Assembly: GCA_012934845.2 (NCBI GenBank)
Contig: WNNJ02001801.1
Span: 124,001 to 188,000, forward strand
Reading direction: 5' to 3'
Source of the DNA: Pomphorhynchus laevis
Lineage: Eukaryota; Acanthocephala; Palaeacanthocephala; Echinorhynchida; Pomphorhynchidae
Length of the DNA: 64,000 bases
Part shown: in pieces, positions 1 to 10,031 of the stretch
Position numbering within the stretch: position 1 is the stretch's first letter
Layout: every line of letters starts with the position of its first letter
The notes under the pieces: generated by a model
What the model saw: the letters and a program-made list of their open reading frames with translations, nothing else
The model's database searches: none
What the model was told of the DNA's origin: nothing
Program-made: the position numbers and the translations under genes

Positions 1-1
1 A

Positions 2-421
2 TTTCTCCAACATTGTTGTGTACATTTAAAATGGTCTGGAAATAAACGCAACGCGCTAGGTAAACTTATTCCAAAGTCGCGTCGAAACCTCGAATCTATA
101 ATATATCGAGTGCAAAAGGCTATCCGTTTAAATTCGATGCAAAGCGCATTTACTTGTGGCCAGTTGAAATGCAGAAAAATTACAGGGGAAGAGATCTCTT
201 CACAAATAGCCGTGTTAGAAGAATACTCAACCGTTGACGAAGAAGTGACCGATGGTATTGACGAAGATAACGAAAGTGAAAGTAGTGATAACAGTGATTG
301 TGTTGATGCTAGTGGTGTGGAAAATAGCTTCGGATGCCTTCAATCAACAGGATTTAGTGATAAAGAAAATGACGGTGTTAATGACCCTGAGGACATCAAT
401 ATGATAGCAGATAAATATTAA
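2..421 (+). CDS. 3' part of an unrecognised protein-coding gene
   Basis: The frame is open from the window edge to a TAA at 419-421, about 139 codons, with no ATG needed, so this is probably the last exon of a gene entering from the left. The first half is basic and mixed in composition, with Cys and His residues (LQHCCVHLKW near the start, then GKLIPKSRRNLESIIYRVQK). The second half is a strongly acidic, Ser/Asp/Asn/Glu-rich tail ending EDINMIADKY. Such a tail is typical of disordered C-termini of nuclear or chromatin-associated proteins, but I do not recognise the family and assign no function. The FNIP gene runs toward it from the opposite strand, so the two genes converge. Confidence 0.55.
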   Translation, partial: FLQHCCVHLKWSGNKRNALGKLIPKSRRNLESIIYRVQKAIRLNSMQSAFTCGQLKCRKITGEEISSQIAVLEEYSTVDEEVTDGIDEDNESESSDNSDCVDASGVENSFGCLQSTGFSDKENDGVNDPEDINMIADKY

Positions 422-942
422 TAGCGTGTAAATTACATAAACGTTAATTGTATAATACGTATGTACTTCATTATAGCAATATCATAGGATGATCGTATAA
501 ATATTACATATAAGCATTTCATAAAATCTGATATTTTTGGAAATATATCACACATATGTTTTCTGATCCGTTATCCCTTGATGCAAGATTACATAATTCT
601 CCTTGCATATTGTATTTCATTTGCTACCGCACATTACATTTGTAAATCAATATAAAGTCTGCATTTACTGTTTTGGTTACGAATATTATGAAGAATAACG
701 ACTACCACTAATTTAAAGTAATTTAATTTTGTTCAAATTACACCATCTATATGTAAATGTGTATTATTAAATTTGAGAATGTTATATAGTTAATCTTTTT
801 GGTGTTCTTGTGTTATTTATAATTACGTTACTATACAATTCATCAAAAGGCGTTTACATCAAGCGTTACTTTATTATAATTTTTAATTATAATATTTATT
901 ATAATTAACAATTTATTATAATCAGAAAATGAACATAAAAAT
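422..942. other. AT-rich intergenic sequence, no gene seen
   Basis: Likely 3' untranslated and intergenic sequence downstream of the left-edge gene. It is very AT-rich, with short A/T runs and palindromic ATTATAATT-type words near 875-920. I see no open frame, RNA gene or named repeat. Confidence 0.5.
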
Positions 943-1627
943 CAAATCAACTACCTGAGTCTACGTATTTAATATAATTATAAAATAAACAAAACATAAT
1001 AATGCTAAATCAAAATTTAATAATTAAATAATAAAATAAATAATTGTTATAAGATTTTTTATAATTTATATCAAGTTAAAATAAAAAATTGAAATTTAAA
1101 ATAAAAGTCATTTTTATGAATTGACTAATAAATAACAGACGTTGTATCAGAATAAGAATTAGAGGTCATCAGGAGGAACTGCTATGCTATCAGGTTTCGG
1201 CCCCTAACTCCTCTACCCAACATAGCAGCGGGCCAAATACATGCTAATGATGTATTTCCTCTGAAATAACTATCTAGTATCTTATTCTAATACAAAGTAT
1301 ATTATTTATTATCCATCCATAAAAATTTGCCACTTAAGAGTTTAAATTTATTCTTTATATTATTGTGTTGATTTATATATTTTACTATTTTCTGCTTGAT
1401 GTTATTTTTATAGTAACCTAGTTTAAAATATGTATCTATTAAATTATTTAAATGATTTTGAAGAAAGTCAATATCATTACATATTGTTGCAATTCTTAAA
1501 ATTTCATTATTTAATGTATTATATTTTATATTATATGGTATGCATGAATGCTCATGCAAAAATATGTTTCTTGTAAATTTAAATATGTCATCTTTACGAT
1601 ATAAATTAATAGTAGTTTTAGTTAATG
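943..1627 (-). mobile_element. PLE-N copy 1: 5'-truncated Penelope-like element
   Basis: The minus-strand frame 1559-1302 encodes the C-terminal part of a Penelope-like reverse transcriptase (HEHSCIPYNIKYNTLNNEI, then KLGYYKNNIKQKIVKYIN), almost identical to the copy at 56.0-57.3 kb. It is followed by a 3' region with the conserved ribozyme-like structure and an AT-rich tail ending at the shared 3' terminus (caactacctgagtctacg). The coding part stops just upstream of the catalytic YIDD motif, so the copy is 5'-truncated and dead. Variable 5' truncation with a fixed 3' end is what target-primed reverse transcription gives. At the 5' edge (about 1600-1660) a short inverted duplication of the element lies next to the break. 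Confidence 0.85.
1159..1228 (-). ncRNA. hammerhead-like structure with permuted strand order (PLE-N 3' region, copy 1)
   Basis: Read on the minus strand, the strand order is IIIb, cleavage site, Ia, IIb, GAA, IIIa, Ib, CUGAUGA, IIa. Helix III pairs 1228-1215 (CUGCUAUGUUGGGU) with 1195-1179 (ACCUGA, a UAG bulge, CAUAGCAG). Helix I pairs GAGGAG (1213-1208) with UUCCUC (1178-1173), one G-U. Helix II pairs UUAGGGG (1207-1201) with CCUCUAA (1165-1159), one G-U. CUGAUGA (1172-1166) sits flush between Ib and IIa. GAAA follows IIb after two extra C residues. The predicted cut is after the A at 1214 (GUA). All hammerhead core parts are present, but the cyclic strand order is the reverse of the normal one, so helices I and II form pseudoknots with the helix III loop. 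The CC bulge is a departure from the consensus. Cleavage is untested. Confidence 0.5.
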
Positions 1628-3213
1628 TGATTAACTAAAACTACTATTAGTTAATGTAACACTCCAAATGTGATTAAAGTCAAACTTGTAAAATGCTTGA
1701 TTAAATATTAATTTTGCAATAATAAAAATTATTGCAAAACTTTGGATGAGAGGTTACCAAATGTGATACACTTGATTGCCGCCGAGAGGTCCATACAACC
1801 GTTAAATAAATTAAAGGTTATCTTGAGCGTAGAAATGTATAGTTGAAATCCACAGAAAAAATTATAGAGCACATGCTATCATGTTTTGTAATCATCTTTA
1901 TGTATAAATGTCCAAGAGTGATAATATCGTTCTAAAGATATTTGTATGTAATAAGACAGATCTCATGGGGAACCAGCAATAAACACAAGGAGACTACCGA
2001 TTTATTACATATACGAAAGTATTTTATACGAAGTAATTAAAAACGCTTTTAAACATATTGTAAGAAAATAGTATATTAATGCTCATAGAAATCTTAATAT
2101 ATTTTCGGAATAAATCTCTTGCTTTTATGTCGAAATGTTAAAAGATTTTCAGTAGACAATCTTTATGGATATATATAGTACTCTGTGTTAGAATGATATA
2201 TTATTTTAGATAATTTCATCAGAGAAAATAAGTCATTAGCATGTATTTAACCCTGCTGTTATGTTGAGTTTAAAATAAACAGCCGAAACATGACCTAGTT
2301 TGTTAAGACCTAGTTTGTAAAGTTATGTATTATAAAAATCTTAAGTTATAAAAAATTAAAGACTAAATAAAAAAATTAAAGAATAAATTTCAAGATTTAG
2401 ATATTTACATTTTTACATTTATATATTGTACAAAATACGTATACTAAATTAACTGATCTGATTACTTAAATTCTGAAAGCAGAGCCTTGCACCATTTATC
2501 AGTACAAAGAATAATCATAAAACTGTAGACTAAAATTTCCTTTTAACTACTAAAATTGCTAAAGAATCTGTCTTAAAATGTATTGAATTCTTAATTTTTA
2601 TACGTAGAAACAGTTTAATCAAAATTATTTGCTATATATCTGTAGTATATTCAGCAGCTTGTTAAAGTTTCTTATATTTTTTCGTAAAGTGTTATTTGTT
2701 ATTGCACCAAATCGTTTAATTATAATCTTTTATTGCAACAAATAGTCCCACCAAACTGTCTCACCAATCGCTGACAATAAAGCAAGAGGTTTTAAAAAAT
2801 ATATTCAATCCCTAATAATTTCCACTGTCATGTCTCTTCAAGGTTATATGCTTATTACTGCTGGGCGACCTTGTTGGAATACTAATAAAAACGCATTTTT
2901 AAGTTTTTTTTAGATAATTTGAGCAGTTTTTGAATTAGGCAGCAAACCCAATAAATTAATAGCATCAAAATTAGCAAAAACAAACCAAAACAACTAGATA
3001 ACTAGAGACAAATATCTTATAAATGAAATTCTTGAAACAAAAAAAGTTAAAATTATCTTATATAAATTGAAAAAATACCTCAATACTAGACAATTATGTA
3101 TTAAAAAAATGATACGATTTGCCGTCCTTATGACTGAACAAGTGGAGAAGTGATAAAATTATCGAAATCTCATTTTCACCGGAAGTAAACACTTTTTAAG
3201 GTGTTAATTGCAG
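1628..3213. other. AT-rich sequence; 3' flank and probable 3' UTR of FNIP
   Basis: No supported gene. The right part (about 2.8-3.2 kb) immediately follows the FNIP stop codon and should hold its 3' untranslated region. The rest is AT-rich intergenic sequence with only stops and short frames on both strands. Confidence 0.5.
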
Positions 3214-5638
3214 CTACTGTGGCTGCATTTGAGATTGTTGATAACTACCTCCATATAGATGAAGAAATTTGGTAGAAACGTCCTTTTCAAAGCTAAGGAC
3301 TTCATTAACAGCGGTGTATAAAGGAAGATCGAGTATATTCATTCCCAACATATGTATACTGTCTTTCAGGCTAATGTCCTGAGCAACTGCCAAATCATGC
3401 ACGCTTTTGCCAGCCAGATAAATCTTTTGCAAATGATCTTCAATTGTATGCAAGCAAAACTCCGGATGCAAAGATGCATGACACAGGCATTGCATAACTT
3501 TAATTAATTCTTTTACTCTGTTAGAAGGTTTAACACTCTGAAGTTCATCATGTTTACTTGAACAAACAGAAACAGTTTCACTTTCGACATCCGCAATTAT
3601 AAACAGAGATTCAGTAGATCCGCCACTGTAATAGGCATCCCCGCCAGCATCATTGGCATCGACTGTTATCAATGATTGTCGTAGTGTGCTGCATTCGTCG
3701 TGAGTATCTTGTTGCTGATTTTTGTAGATTGTTCGTAGATTGTTCATATGATGACTAACCGATTCAACATCGCGAAGAACTGATGATGAAATATGATTAT
3801 GGTTATTTATTTTATAATTCTGATGTTGATTATGTTCTATCGGAGAGTGTGAGCTTGCCATGTTGCAGTCGTACACGCTACTGTACTCATTGTTAAAATA
3901 CCGCGTAGGTGAAACTTCAACACTACTTGTTTCATGATGTTCAACATCAGTACCCACAGAAGTCGAAAGCGGATTTAGTACTTCCGAAGGTGACACTGTT
4001 TCTTGTACATTAGCTGACGCAGAATGATGGTTTTTCGAAAGAATACAACAAATATCAGATTTATTATCAATTGTACTGCTCACAGCATGTTGATTCTCGT
4101 GTTCATTGCTGCTGTGACAACACTCGTCACTATTCTTTTCGGATCGTAACAATCTGTTTGTTGCACACGAAGATATTGAAGAGAGGTGAGGTCGAGTTGT
4201 CTTGCTAATCAAAATATTTGAATTCTGGCTTTTTATTTTCTCAAGATCGAATTTTCTAGGAGGCGAAGGAGATGACCAAAAGTATTGGCTTCCATGAGTT
4301 CTAGAAAGTATCGTTGGTGTTCGGGTCAATTGTTTTGCTCGCATTTGTGCTTCGGCAGCGAGCCACTGTTTAGGAAATATGTATTTCTTAAGGTATGAAT
4401 GGACATTGAAATCACAACAGCCTTGTAATACAAGATCGGGAATAAAATCATTTGAAAAACCACCAAAGAGTGATAAAGCCAAATCGATCATATGGGTCTG
4501 GCAGTAGTGAACACTGCTGTTATTGTTGCAATCATTGCTACCACATTCATGTGCATTGCTACTACTGTCGCCGGTGATCGTTGAATTCGAAGCGGCATTG
4601 TAATCATACTGAGCTTTGCTGTTATTAGATGAATTTATACTCATATAAGAAGTAAACAGTTGCGATGATGACGAAGCATTTTGCAGACCAGTTTTTAAGT
4701 TACTACAACTTGAATAGTGATGATTGGAATGGGCATTTCCTCCTTCCCCCATATACGACGATCGTTGCTGACTACTTTGAATTGATCGTTCATTGGCGTC
4801 ACTTAAATAAAAGTTAGTTCGTTTAGAATCCGTTGTTGTTGCACAATTGGCTGATAGCTGCTGGTCGGTAATTAACCGATTATTATCGTTATATTTATGA
4901 ACATCTCCGTCTTTATCAACACCACTAGCACCATTTCTGTTGCAATTTGTAAAGCCGGCATTAGAATTAAAATTATCGAGCAGCTCAACACATCCGTCGA
5001 CACCACTTAGAAGGTGAAAATATCTTTCACCGCTTGGCGAAACTCCTTTTGTAACCTCGAGATTAATTAAAGGAACGTAAACTGCACGCGTATTTTCTAC
5101 TGTTATAGTATTTAGATTTCCAGATATTGTGTCAATAAAATTAGGTTCAGATGATTCCTTGTCGTGCTGCTGTATTATATTCAGATCGCTTTGATCATTG
5201 CTTTTTTTGTAAATGTCTTTGCTAAAACATGACGCGTCAGATATCAACGACTGTAAATTTAATTGTGAAGGTATAAGCGGAATGACTTTATCATTATATG
5301 GCATACTTTGGTGGCTGAATTTCAAATGATGATAGTCTACAACTTCTTGGAATAACTTTTGTTGATTTAATTGAGAGTCTGTCTGTGATAAAGTCTGGTC
5401 TTTAAATTCCCCAATATCAAAAGGCTTTCTGTACATATGATCGATGTTCTTCCGTGATTGCTCACACGTTTCAAGTAAATCAAAAGGTTTTATTTTGTTT
5501 GCTATAATTGTACTGCTGCGAATGTAGTAGCTGATAACGTAAAGCAACTTAATTACAATTTCCTCATTTTTGCCTAGTATCACTGTTCTGCTTTGTCGAT
5601 TGACACCTTGATTTGTTGCGATTGAACCAAGTAATTCC
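3214..5638 (-). CDS. FNIP: FNIP terminal exon (DENN end, variable linker, C-terminal domain)
   Basis: The acceptor is TTTATATAG at 5640-5639; the exon begins with the third base of a codon and runs about 807 codons to the stop at 3214. It starts ELLGSIATNQG and continues RTVILGKNEEIV..LLYVISYYIRSS, matching FNIP1 RTVVVG..LLYFLTYFIRCS. A long Asn/Ser/His-rich low-complexity linker follows. At about residue 396 of the frame comes LALSLFGGFSNDFIPDLVLQG (FNIP1 SLLGGYCSSYVPDFVLQG). The C-terminal domain has PEFCLHTIEDHLQKIYLAGK and LGMNILDLPLYTAV, matching FNIP1 FCVMHLEDRLQELYFKSK and LGIESSDLPLLAAV. The human C-terminal sequence ends soon after this block; here a short Q-rich tail SYQQSQMQPQ is added. 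The first eleven residues of the open frame above 5638 are intron. Confidence 0.88.
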
Positions 5639-5639
5639 C

Positions 5640-6383
5640 TATATAAACAATAAAAAAAGGTACTTGGCATTCATGATAATTAAAATGTAAAAACAATTAT
5701 TTGTTTAAAATAATACTGTATACGAGATGTAAACATGGCTAAAATAAATATCTTAGTCATGTAAACTAAACTTAGCTAATTAAGAATCTAAGAAAATATC
5801 AAAACAATATCATCAGCACAAGATTAAGCTTACAGTGTATATAAAATACCCTGTAAATGCTATAGGACAATAGTTGCTTGTACACCGTATTTGAATATTC
5901 ACCTTACATACAAAGATATAGGATGAATAACGCACGAGAGGCCGAATATCAAAGGCAGTAATCTAGTGCAGAATAAGATAAAAAAAGTGCAAATGAATAG
6001 CTACAAGTAATAGAAACGAATTTACGTTTTACACTTTGCCTATTAAGCTATTGGGGTGATAGCTATTTACCTATTAGTGTGATCGATATTTATAGATTTG
6101 ATGCTAAAACGAAAATTTGATCATAAAAATTTACTCTGCTGAAACAATAATCAGCTTAAATTGTTGTTTAATAAGATCGGTCATTATATAATGACTTGCT
6201 AAAATGTAAGTAAAAATGATTAACTGAAGATACAAATCTAGCTCCTTAACAAAATAAGAAACCTTCTGATTATTTAAAACTTAAATATACAACGAATAAA
6301 GGAGGCTTTTAATAAATAAATTTATTATTTCAAAATTTACATATACAGCGAATAACATAGGTTATTACTGAATTGTCGCTGCA
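5640..6383. other. intron sequence without recognisable features
   Basis: Start of the last FNIP intron on its 3' side. It is AT-rich; I see no frame, hairpin or known repeat beyond the splice acceptor at its left edge. Confidence 0.5.
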
Positions 6384-6715
6384 TCCATTTTCTATAAATG
6401 TCGCATTTTGTAAATCCTAAACCGTTGCTTACTCAGCACATCCGTGCACTACCATTATACATGACCGTATCCAATTTGGATTCAACGAGTGCAGAGAAAA
6501 AAGTAGCAACAATTTCGTTCTAGTGTTTAAGCAAAGTGTCGGAAACGCTTTCATTCATAATGTCACATAGACAACTGAAACGACCAGTGGGTACTTCATT
6601 CTACTAATAAATGTTGCCGGGTACTCGTCATTTTGATGCTGAAGTGGTCGTCTAGAAGTGACATGGTGACTGAATTTCATGAATCGAAATCCAGTCTTTC
6701 AAGCAACACCATTAT
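6384..6715 (+). mobile_element. solitary monomer of the permuted-hammerhead retrozyme-like repeat
   Basis: The sequence matches one full ~365-bp unit of the array at 35.87-36.83 kb, but starts and ends at the same point of the unit (the accat word before taaatg), so it is one circularly permuted monomer. It carries the markers agcacatccgtgcact, caacgagtgca and aagtgtcggaaacgc, then the ribozyme-like segment. A single permuted unit far from the array suggests movement through an RNA or circular intermediate, as proposed for retrozymes, but no target-site duplication is obvious. Confidence 0.6.
6560..6664 (+). ncRNA. decayed permuted hammerhead-like ribozyme (solo unit)
   Basis: Same layout as the units at 36.24 and 36.62 kb: closing helix AUGUCAC/GUGACAU, GAAACGACCA, UUCUA, GUUGCC, UGGUCGUC and UAGAA are all present. 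The core CUGAUGA reads CUAAUAA and the stem II strand GGCAAC reads GACAAC, so this copy should be inactive. Confidence 0.5.
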
Positions 6716-6785
6716 ATATACCGGACAGTAATCAGAAATATGTAAAAGAAAAAGTGCAGAATATTCCTGTTTTCAATTATTATTG

Positions 6786-6787
<2 letters not shown>

Positions 6788-6822
<35 letters not shown>
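6788..6822. repeat. (TA)n microsatellite at the left edge of PLE-1
   Basis: About 17 TA units directly abut the outer end of the minus-strand PLE-1 copy. A similar run abuts the other outer end at 12.83 kb, so both ends of the composite insertion sit in or created (TA)n. Confidence 0.9.
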
Positions 6823-6823
<1 letters not shown>

Positions 6824-9485
6824 CCATATTATCAAATTGTTGCACTGCTGCTGGGACCCTCACGGAGTACTCATATGTATTCATAAATATTAATACACCA
6901 GCTTTAATAGAGAGATATTAACTTTATTCAAAACGTTTCGCCATATATGGCTTTTTCAATCTAGAATTCAGTCACAAGTAACATTTAGTACAAACAAGAA
7001 AAAAAAACGAAAAATTTAAAATGAGAGGGTATCCAATAGTTCTATGTTATACCTGTATGGTTGACATTCAATTTGTATACATGTTCCACATTGATGCCAG
7101 GGTAGTTATCTGTCATTAATTGCCCGACCCATTTTTGCTCTATCGCCTTTCTCTTCTTAGTTTCATGTATGTCTTTTTCAATTACTACGTATTCAAATAC
7201 ATCTTTTTTCGTGTGGTGTTGTGTTATGCAATGTCGAACTACCGCATCTTTTTCCGTGCATCCTCTGTTTAGATCGCTACGGCGGTTATTTAAACGAATG
7301 TTCATTGTTAGACCACTTTCTCCGATGTATTGAGCATTGCACATTGTACAAGATGCACTGTATACAATACCTTTCGATTTACAACTGGTTGGTTTGGTAA
7401 GATTATATTTGAGTTTTGTAGAGTTGCTTACAAAGTACGAGCTCTCTTTCACATTTTCACAGCATTTTGCTCTTTCTCTTTTGCATTTTACACATGATGG
7501 TTTTGTGTTTGAATTTTCATTCAAGCCGTACAGTTTTGTGCTCATGATTGCCTTGCCTATGCTACTGCCTGAGAAAACTACTCTTACATTAACTTGTGGG
7601 AGGTTAATTTGCCGTCTTATAATATTTATCGTGCTATTAAGATCGCGTTGTAAGGTTCTAAGTCCATTGTGATATGGGACAATTACATTATAGTTGATAG
7701 GTACATTTTTAATCTGCAGATTAGTTTCATTTTGTTTTAATTTCGCTTTATGTAATACTCTGTAAATTTCACGTTGGGTATATCCTCTTTTTATCAGATC
7801 AAATTTCATTTTCTTTAATCTCTCATTTGCGTCTTGCTTGTTACTGCAAATTCTGAGTATTCTTAAGGCTTCCGCATAAATTATTGACCTTTTTTGATTT
7901 GGAGGGTGGTTGCTCCTTGGATGTAGATACACTTTTTTTGATGATGACTTTTGATATATCGTTGAATTTAACTTGCCGTTTTCAAACCATATTGTTGTGT
8001 CTAAGAAATTTACAGTGTCTGTAACGTCTAAGGTGAAATGCATTGGTCCATAATTATTCAGTGCTAAGTGGAATTTGTTCAAGGACTCTCTGTCATCTGC
8101 CCAGACTGCAAATATGTCATCAATATAGCGGAACCATATTAACGGAGTTTTGCTATGAAGTGAAAAGAAATTCTGTTCATAGATATTCAAAAATATCACC
8201 GCCAATGTTGGCGCGACCGGGGTTCCCATGGCCACGCCTACGTTTTGCTTATACAACTTGTTATTAAACTGGAAAATATTTCCGCTTAGAATAATGTCAA
8301 GCGCTTCACAAATGAAAATCTGCTTGTCAATGGAGTAATCAGTACTCTGCAACGCTGTTTTGATGTGTTGAATTGCCATTTTGTGAGGTATTCTAGTATA
8401 TAAGGATTCCACATCCATTGTAAAGCATATGTGGCTCTTCTTTATATCTTTCTCAATATTACGCAATTTATCCAGAAAATCGGTAGTGTTTTTTATGTAG
8501 CTTTTAATATTTTTTAGCAACGGCTTAAGCAATGCATCTATATATTTTGATAGTTGTTCTGTGGCGGTACCTTTATTGCTTATGATGGGCCGTCCAGGGC
8601 AAGGGTGTTGTTCTTTATGAATTTTTGGTAACATGTAGAATGTCCCAGGTTTTGCTAGGAAGGGTCTTAGTTTATCTGCAATTGGTATGTCAAGGACTTT
8701 CTTACTGATTGCTTTATCAAGTAAATCATTAATACTATCTCTTACTTTAATTATATCTAGTTCATCAGCATTTGAATAAGTACCATCACAGAGTTGTCTT
8801 TCAGCTTCATTAACATAATCTTCACGCTTCCAGATCACGCTTAAAGAAGATTTGTCCGCTTTTTTGATTACGATATCATAATTGCGTTTTAAATCTTGTA
8901 TTGCTTTGTGTTGATCACGATTGATATTCATTTGTGCATTGTAATTAGGCTTTCGTTGTATATACCGTTGGAATATACGGTGCGAATAATCATTTAGGCA
9001 TCTGGATATGTCGTCACCACTTACATCTGAAAAAGCTGTTTCTGCGACGTTATTTAGCGTTTTTGTCAATTCATACCGTTCATATTCTCGTGGAGCTATA
9101 TTATAATTTAGACCCAAATAAAGAACTTCTTTCTGGGAACTTGGGAGTTCAATTCCAGCGATATTGACATAATTACAAACTTCGTCTCTACGTTTTCTTA
9201 TGCGCCTGAATGTTCTCCGCGGCGGGATTTCTATTGCATCTATTTGAGCTGACGTGATCTGACGTTTTAATATCCAGGATAATTTTCTACTCTTTGCCTG
9301 TATTGAACGTGCGTATTCCCTTTTATCATAGTAGTTTTTGGGTGCATCAATACGGTATGCATGCACGTAGAAACGTAATAATGTACGTCTCAAGGCTATA
9401 GAAGTGTTGAATAGAATAAAATTCCATTGTTTAAGTATTCGCTTTCCAAAGTCTTTGTCAACCAGATCGAAATTTAAACACATTT
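6823..9485 (-). mobile_element. PLE-1, inverted 5'-truncated copy
   Basis: This segment is a minus-strand copy of the Penelope-like element whose complete version lies at 10.03-12.83 kb. It contains the 3' untranslated region (7041-6873, with the typical PLE ending GCCATATATGGCGAAACG) and about 50 bases of the start of a following tandem copy (6872-6823). It begins at the codon for Met 63 of the full protein. At 9485-9487 it is joined head-on to a plus-strand 3' fragment of the same family. Partial tandem and inverted arrangements of this kind are usual for Penelope elements. Confidence 0.9.
7042..9483 (-). CDS. PLE-1 reverse transcriptase / GIY-YIG endonuclease (N-terminally truncated)
   Basis: An open frame of 813 codons from the Met at 9483, lacking about the first 62 residues of the full protein. 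The 32 codons upstream (9579-9484) are antisense of the neighbouring 3' fragment, not real protein. It keeps the RT palm motifs (DVESLYTRIP, MGTPVAP, RYIDD) and the C-terminal endonuclease with CTMCNAQYIGESG. It differs from the plus-strand copy by only a handful of residues (for example WFRYIDD against WLRYIDD), so both copies are young. With no natural 5' region it is unlikely to be expressed on its own. Confidence 0.85.
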   Translation of the reverse strand: MCLNFDLVDKDFGKRILKQWNFILFNTSIALRRTLLRFYVHAYRIDAPKNYYDKREYARSIQAKSRKLSWILKRQITSAQIDAIEIPPRRTFRRIRKRRDEVCNYVNIAGIELPSSQKEVLYLGLNYNIAPREYERYELTKTLNNVAETAFSDVSGDDISRCLNDYSHRIFQRYIQRKPNYNAQMNINRDQHKAIQDLKRNYDIVIKKADKSSLSVIWKREDYVNEAERQLCDGTYSNADELDIIKVRDSINDLLDKAISKKVLDIPIADKLRPFLAKPGTFYMLPKIHKEQHPCPGRPIISNKGTATEQLSKYIDALLKPLLKNIKSYIKNTTDFLDKLRNIEKDIKKSHICFTMDVESLYTRIPHKMAIQHIKTALQSTDYSIDKQIFICEALDIILSGNIFQFNNKLYKQNVGVAMGTPVAPTLAVIFLNIYEQNFFSLHSKTPLIWFRYIDDIFAVWADDRESLNKFHLALNNYGPMHFTLDVTDTVNFLDTTIWFENGKLNSTIYQKSSSKKVYLHPRSNHPPNQKRSIIYAEALRILRICSNKQDANERLKKMKFDLIKRGYTQREIYRVLHKAKLKQNETNLQIKNVPINYNVIVPYHNGLRTLQRDLNSTINIIRRQINLPQVNVRVVFSGSSIGKAIMSTKLYGLNENSNTKPSCVKCKRERAKCCENVKESSYFVSNSTKLKYNLTKPTSCKSKGIVYSASCTMCNAQYIGESGLTMNIRLNNRRSDLNRGCTEKDAVVRHCITQHHTKKDVFEYVVIEKDIHETKKRKAIEQKWVGQLMTDNYPGINVEHVYKLNVNHTGIT

Positions 9486-10031
9486 TAAGCAACTCTACAA
9501 AACTCAAATATAATCTTACCAAACCAACCAGTTGTAAATCGAAAGGTATTGTATACAGTGCATCTTGTACAATGTGCAATGCTCAATACATCGGAGAAAG
9601 TGGTCTAACAATGAACATTCGTTTAAATAACCGCCGTAGCGATCTAAACAGAGGATGCACGGAAAAAGATGCGGTAGTTCGACATTGCATAACACAACAC
9701 CACACGAAAAAAGATGTATTTGAATACGTAGTAATTGAAAAAGACATACATGAAACTAAGAAGAGAAAGGCGATAGAGCAAAAATGGGTCGGACAATTAA
9801 TGACAGATAACTACCCTGGCATCAATGTGGAACATGTATACAAATTGAATGTCAACCATACAGGTATAACATAGAACTATTGGATACCCTCTCATTTTAA
9901 ATTTTTCGTTTTTTTTTCTTGTTTGTACTAAATGTTACTTGTGACTGAATTCTAGATTGAAAAAGCCATATATGGCGAAACGTTTTGAATAAAGTTAATA
10001 TCTCTCTATTAAAGCTGGTGTATTAATATTT
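9486..10031 (+). mobile_element. PLE-1 3' fragment forming a partial tandem upstream of the full copy
   Basis: Encodes the last ~125 residues of PLE-1 (from NSTKLKYNLTKP through the GIY-YIG domain to NVNHTGIT) and its 3' untranslated region. It runs straight into the first bases of the full-length copy without a gap. This is the pseudo-LTR layout of Penelope elements: a 3' piece in tandem before a complete copy, here also joined to an inverted copy on its left. Confidence 0.88.

Noticed and set aside
1138-1300. HDV-like ribozyme or tRNA-like structure in the PLE-N 3' region
   Set aside because: There is no P1/P1.1/P3 arrangement with an active-site C of HDV type and no tRNA arms; the hammerhead parts explain the conserved bases better.
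7337-8267. Plus-strand frames opposite the PLE-1 reverse transcriptase (and their mirror frames at 11440-12370)
   Set aside because: They are antisense shadows of the PLE-1 protein, identical in both copies only because the elements are identical.
9484-9579. First 32 codons of the minus-strand PLE-1 open frame
   Set aside because: These codons are antisense of the neighbouring plus-strand 3' fragment, so they are a junction artefact and the copy really starts at the Met at 9483.
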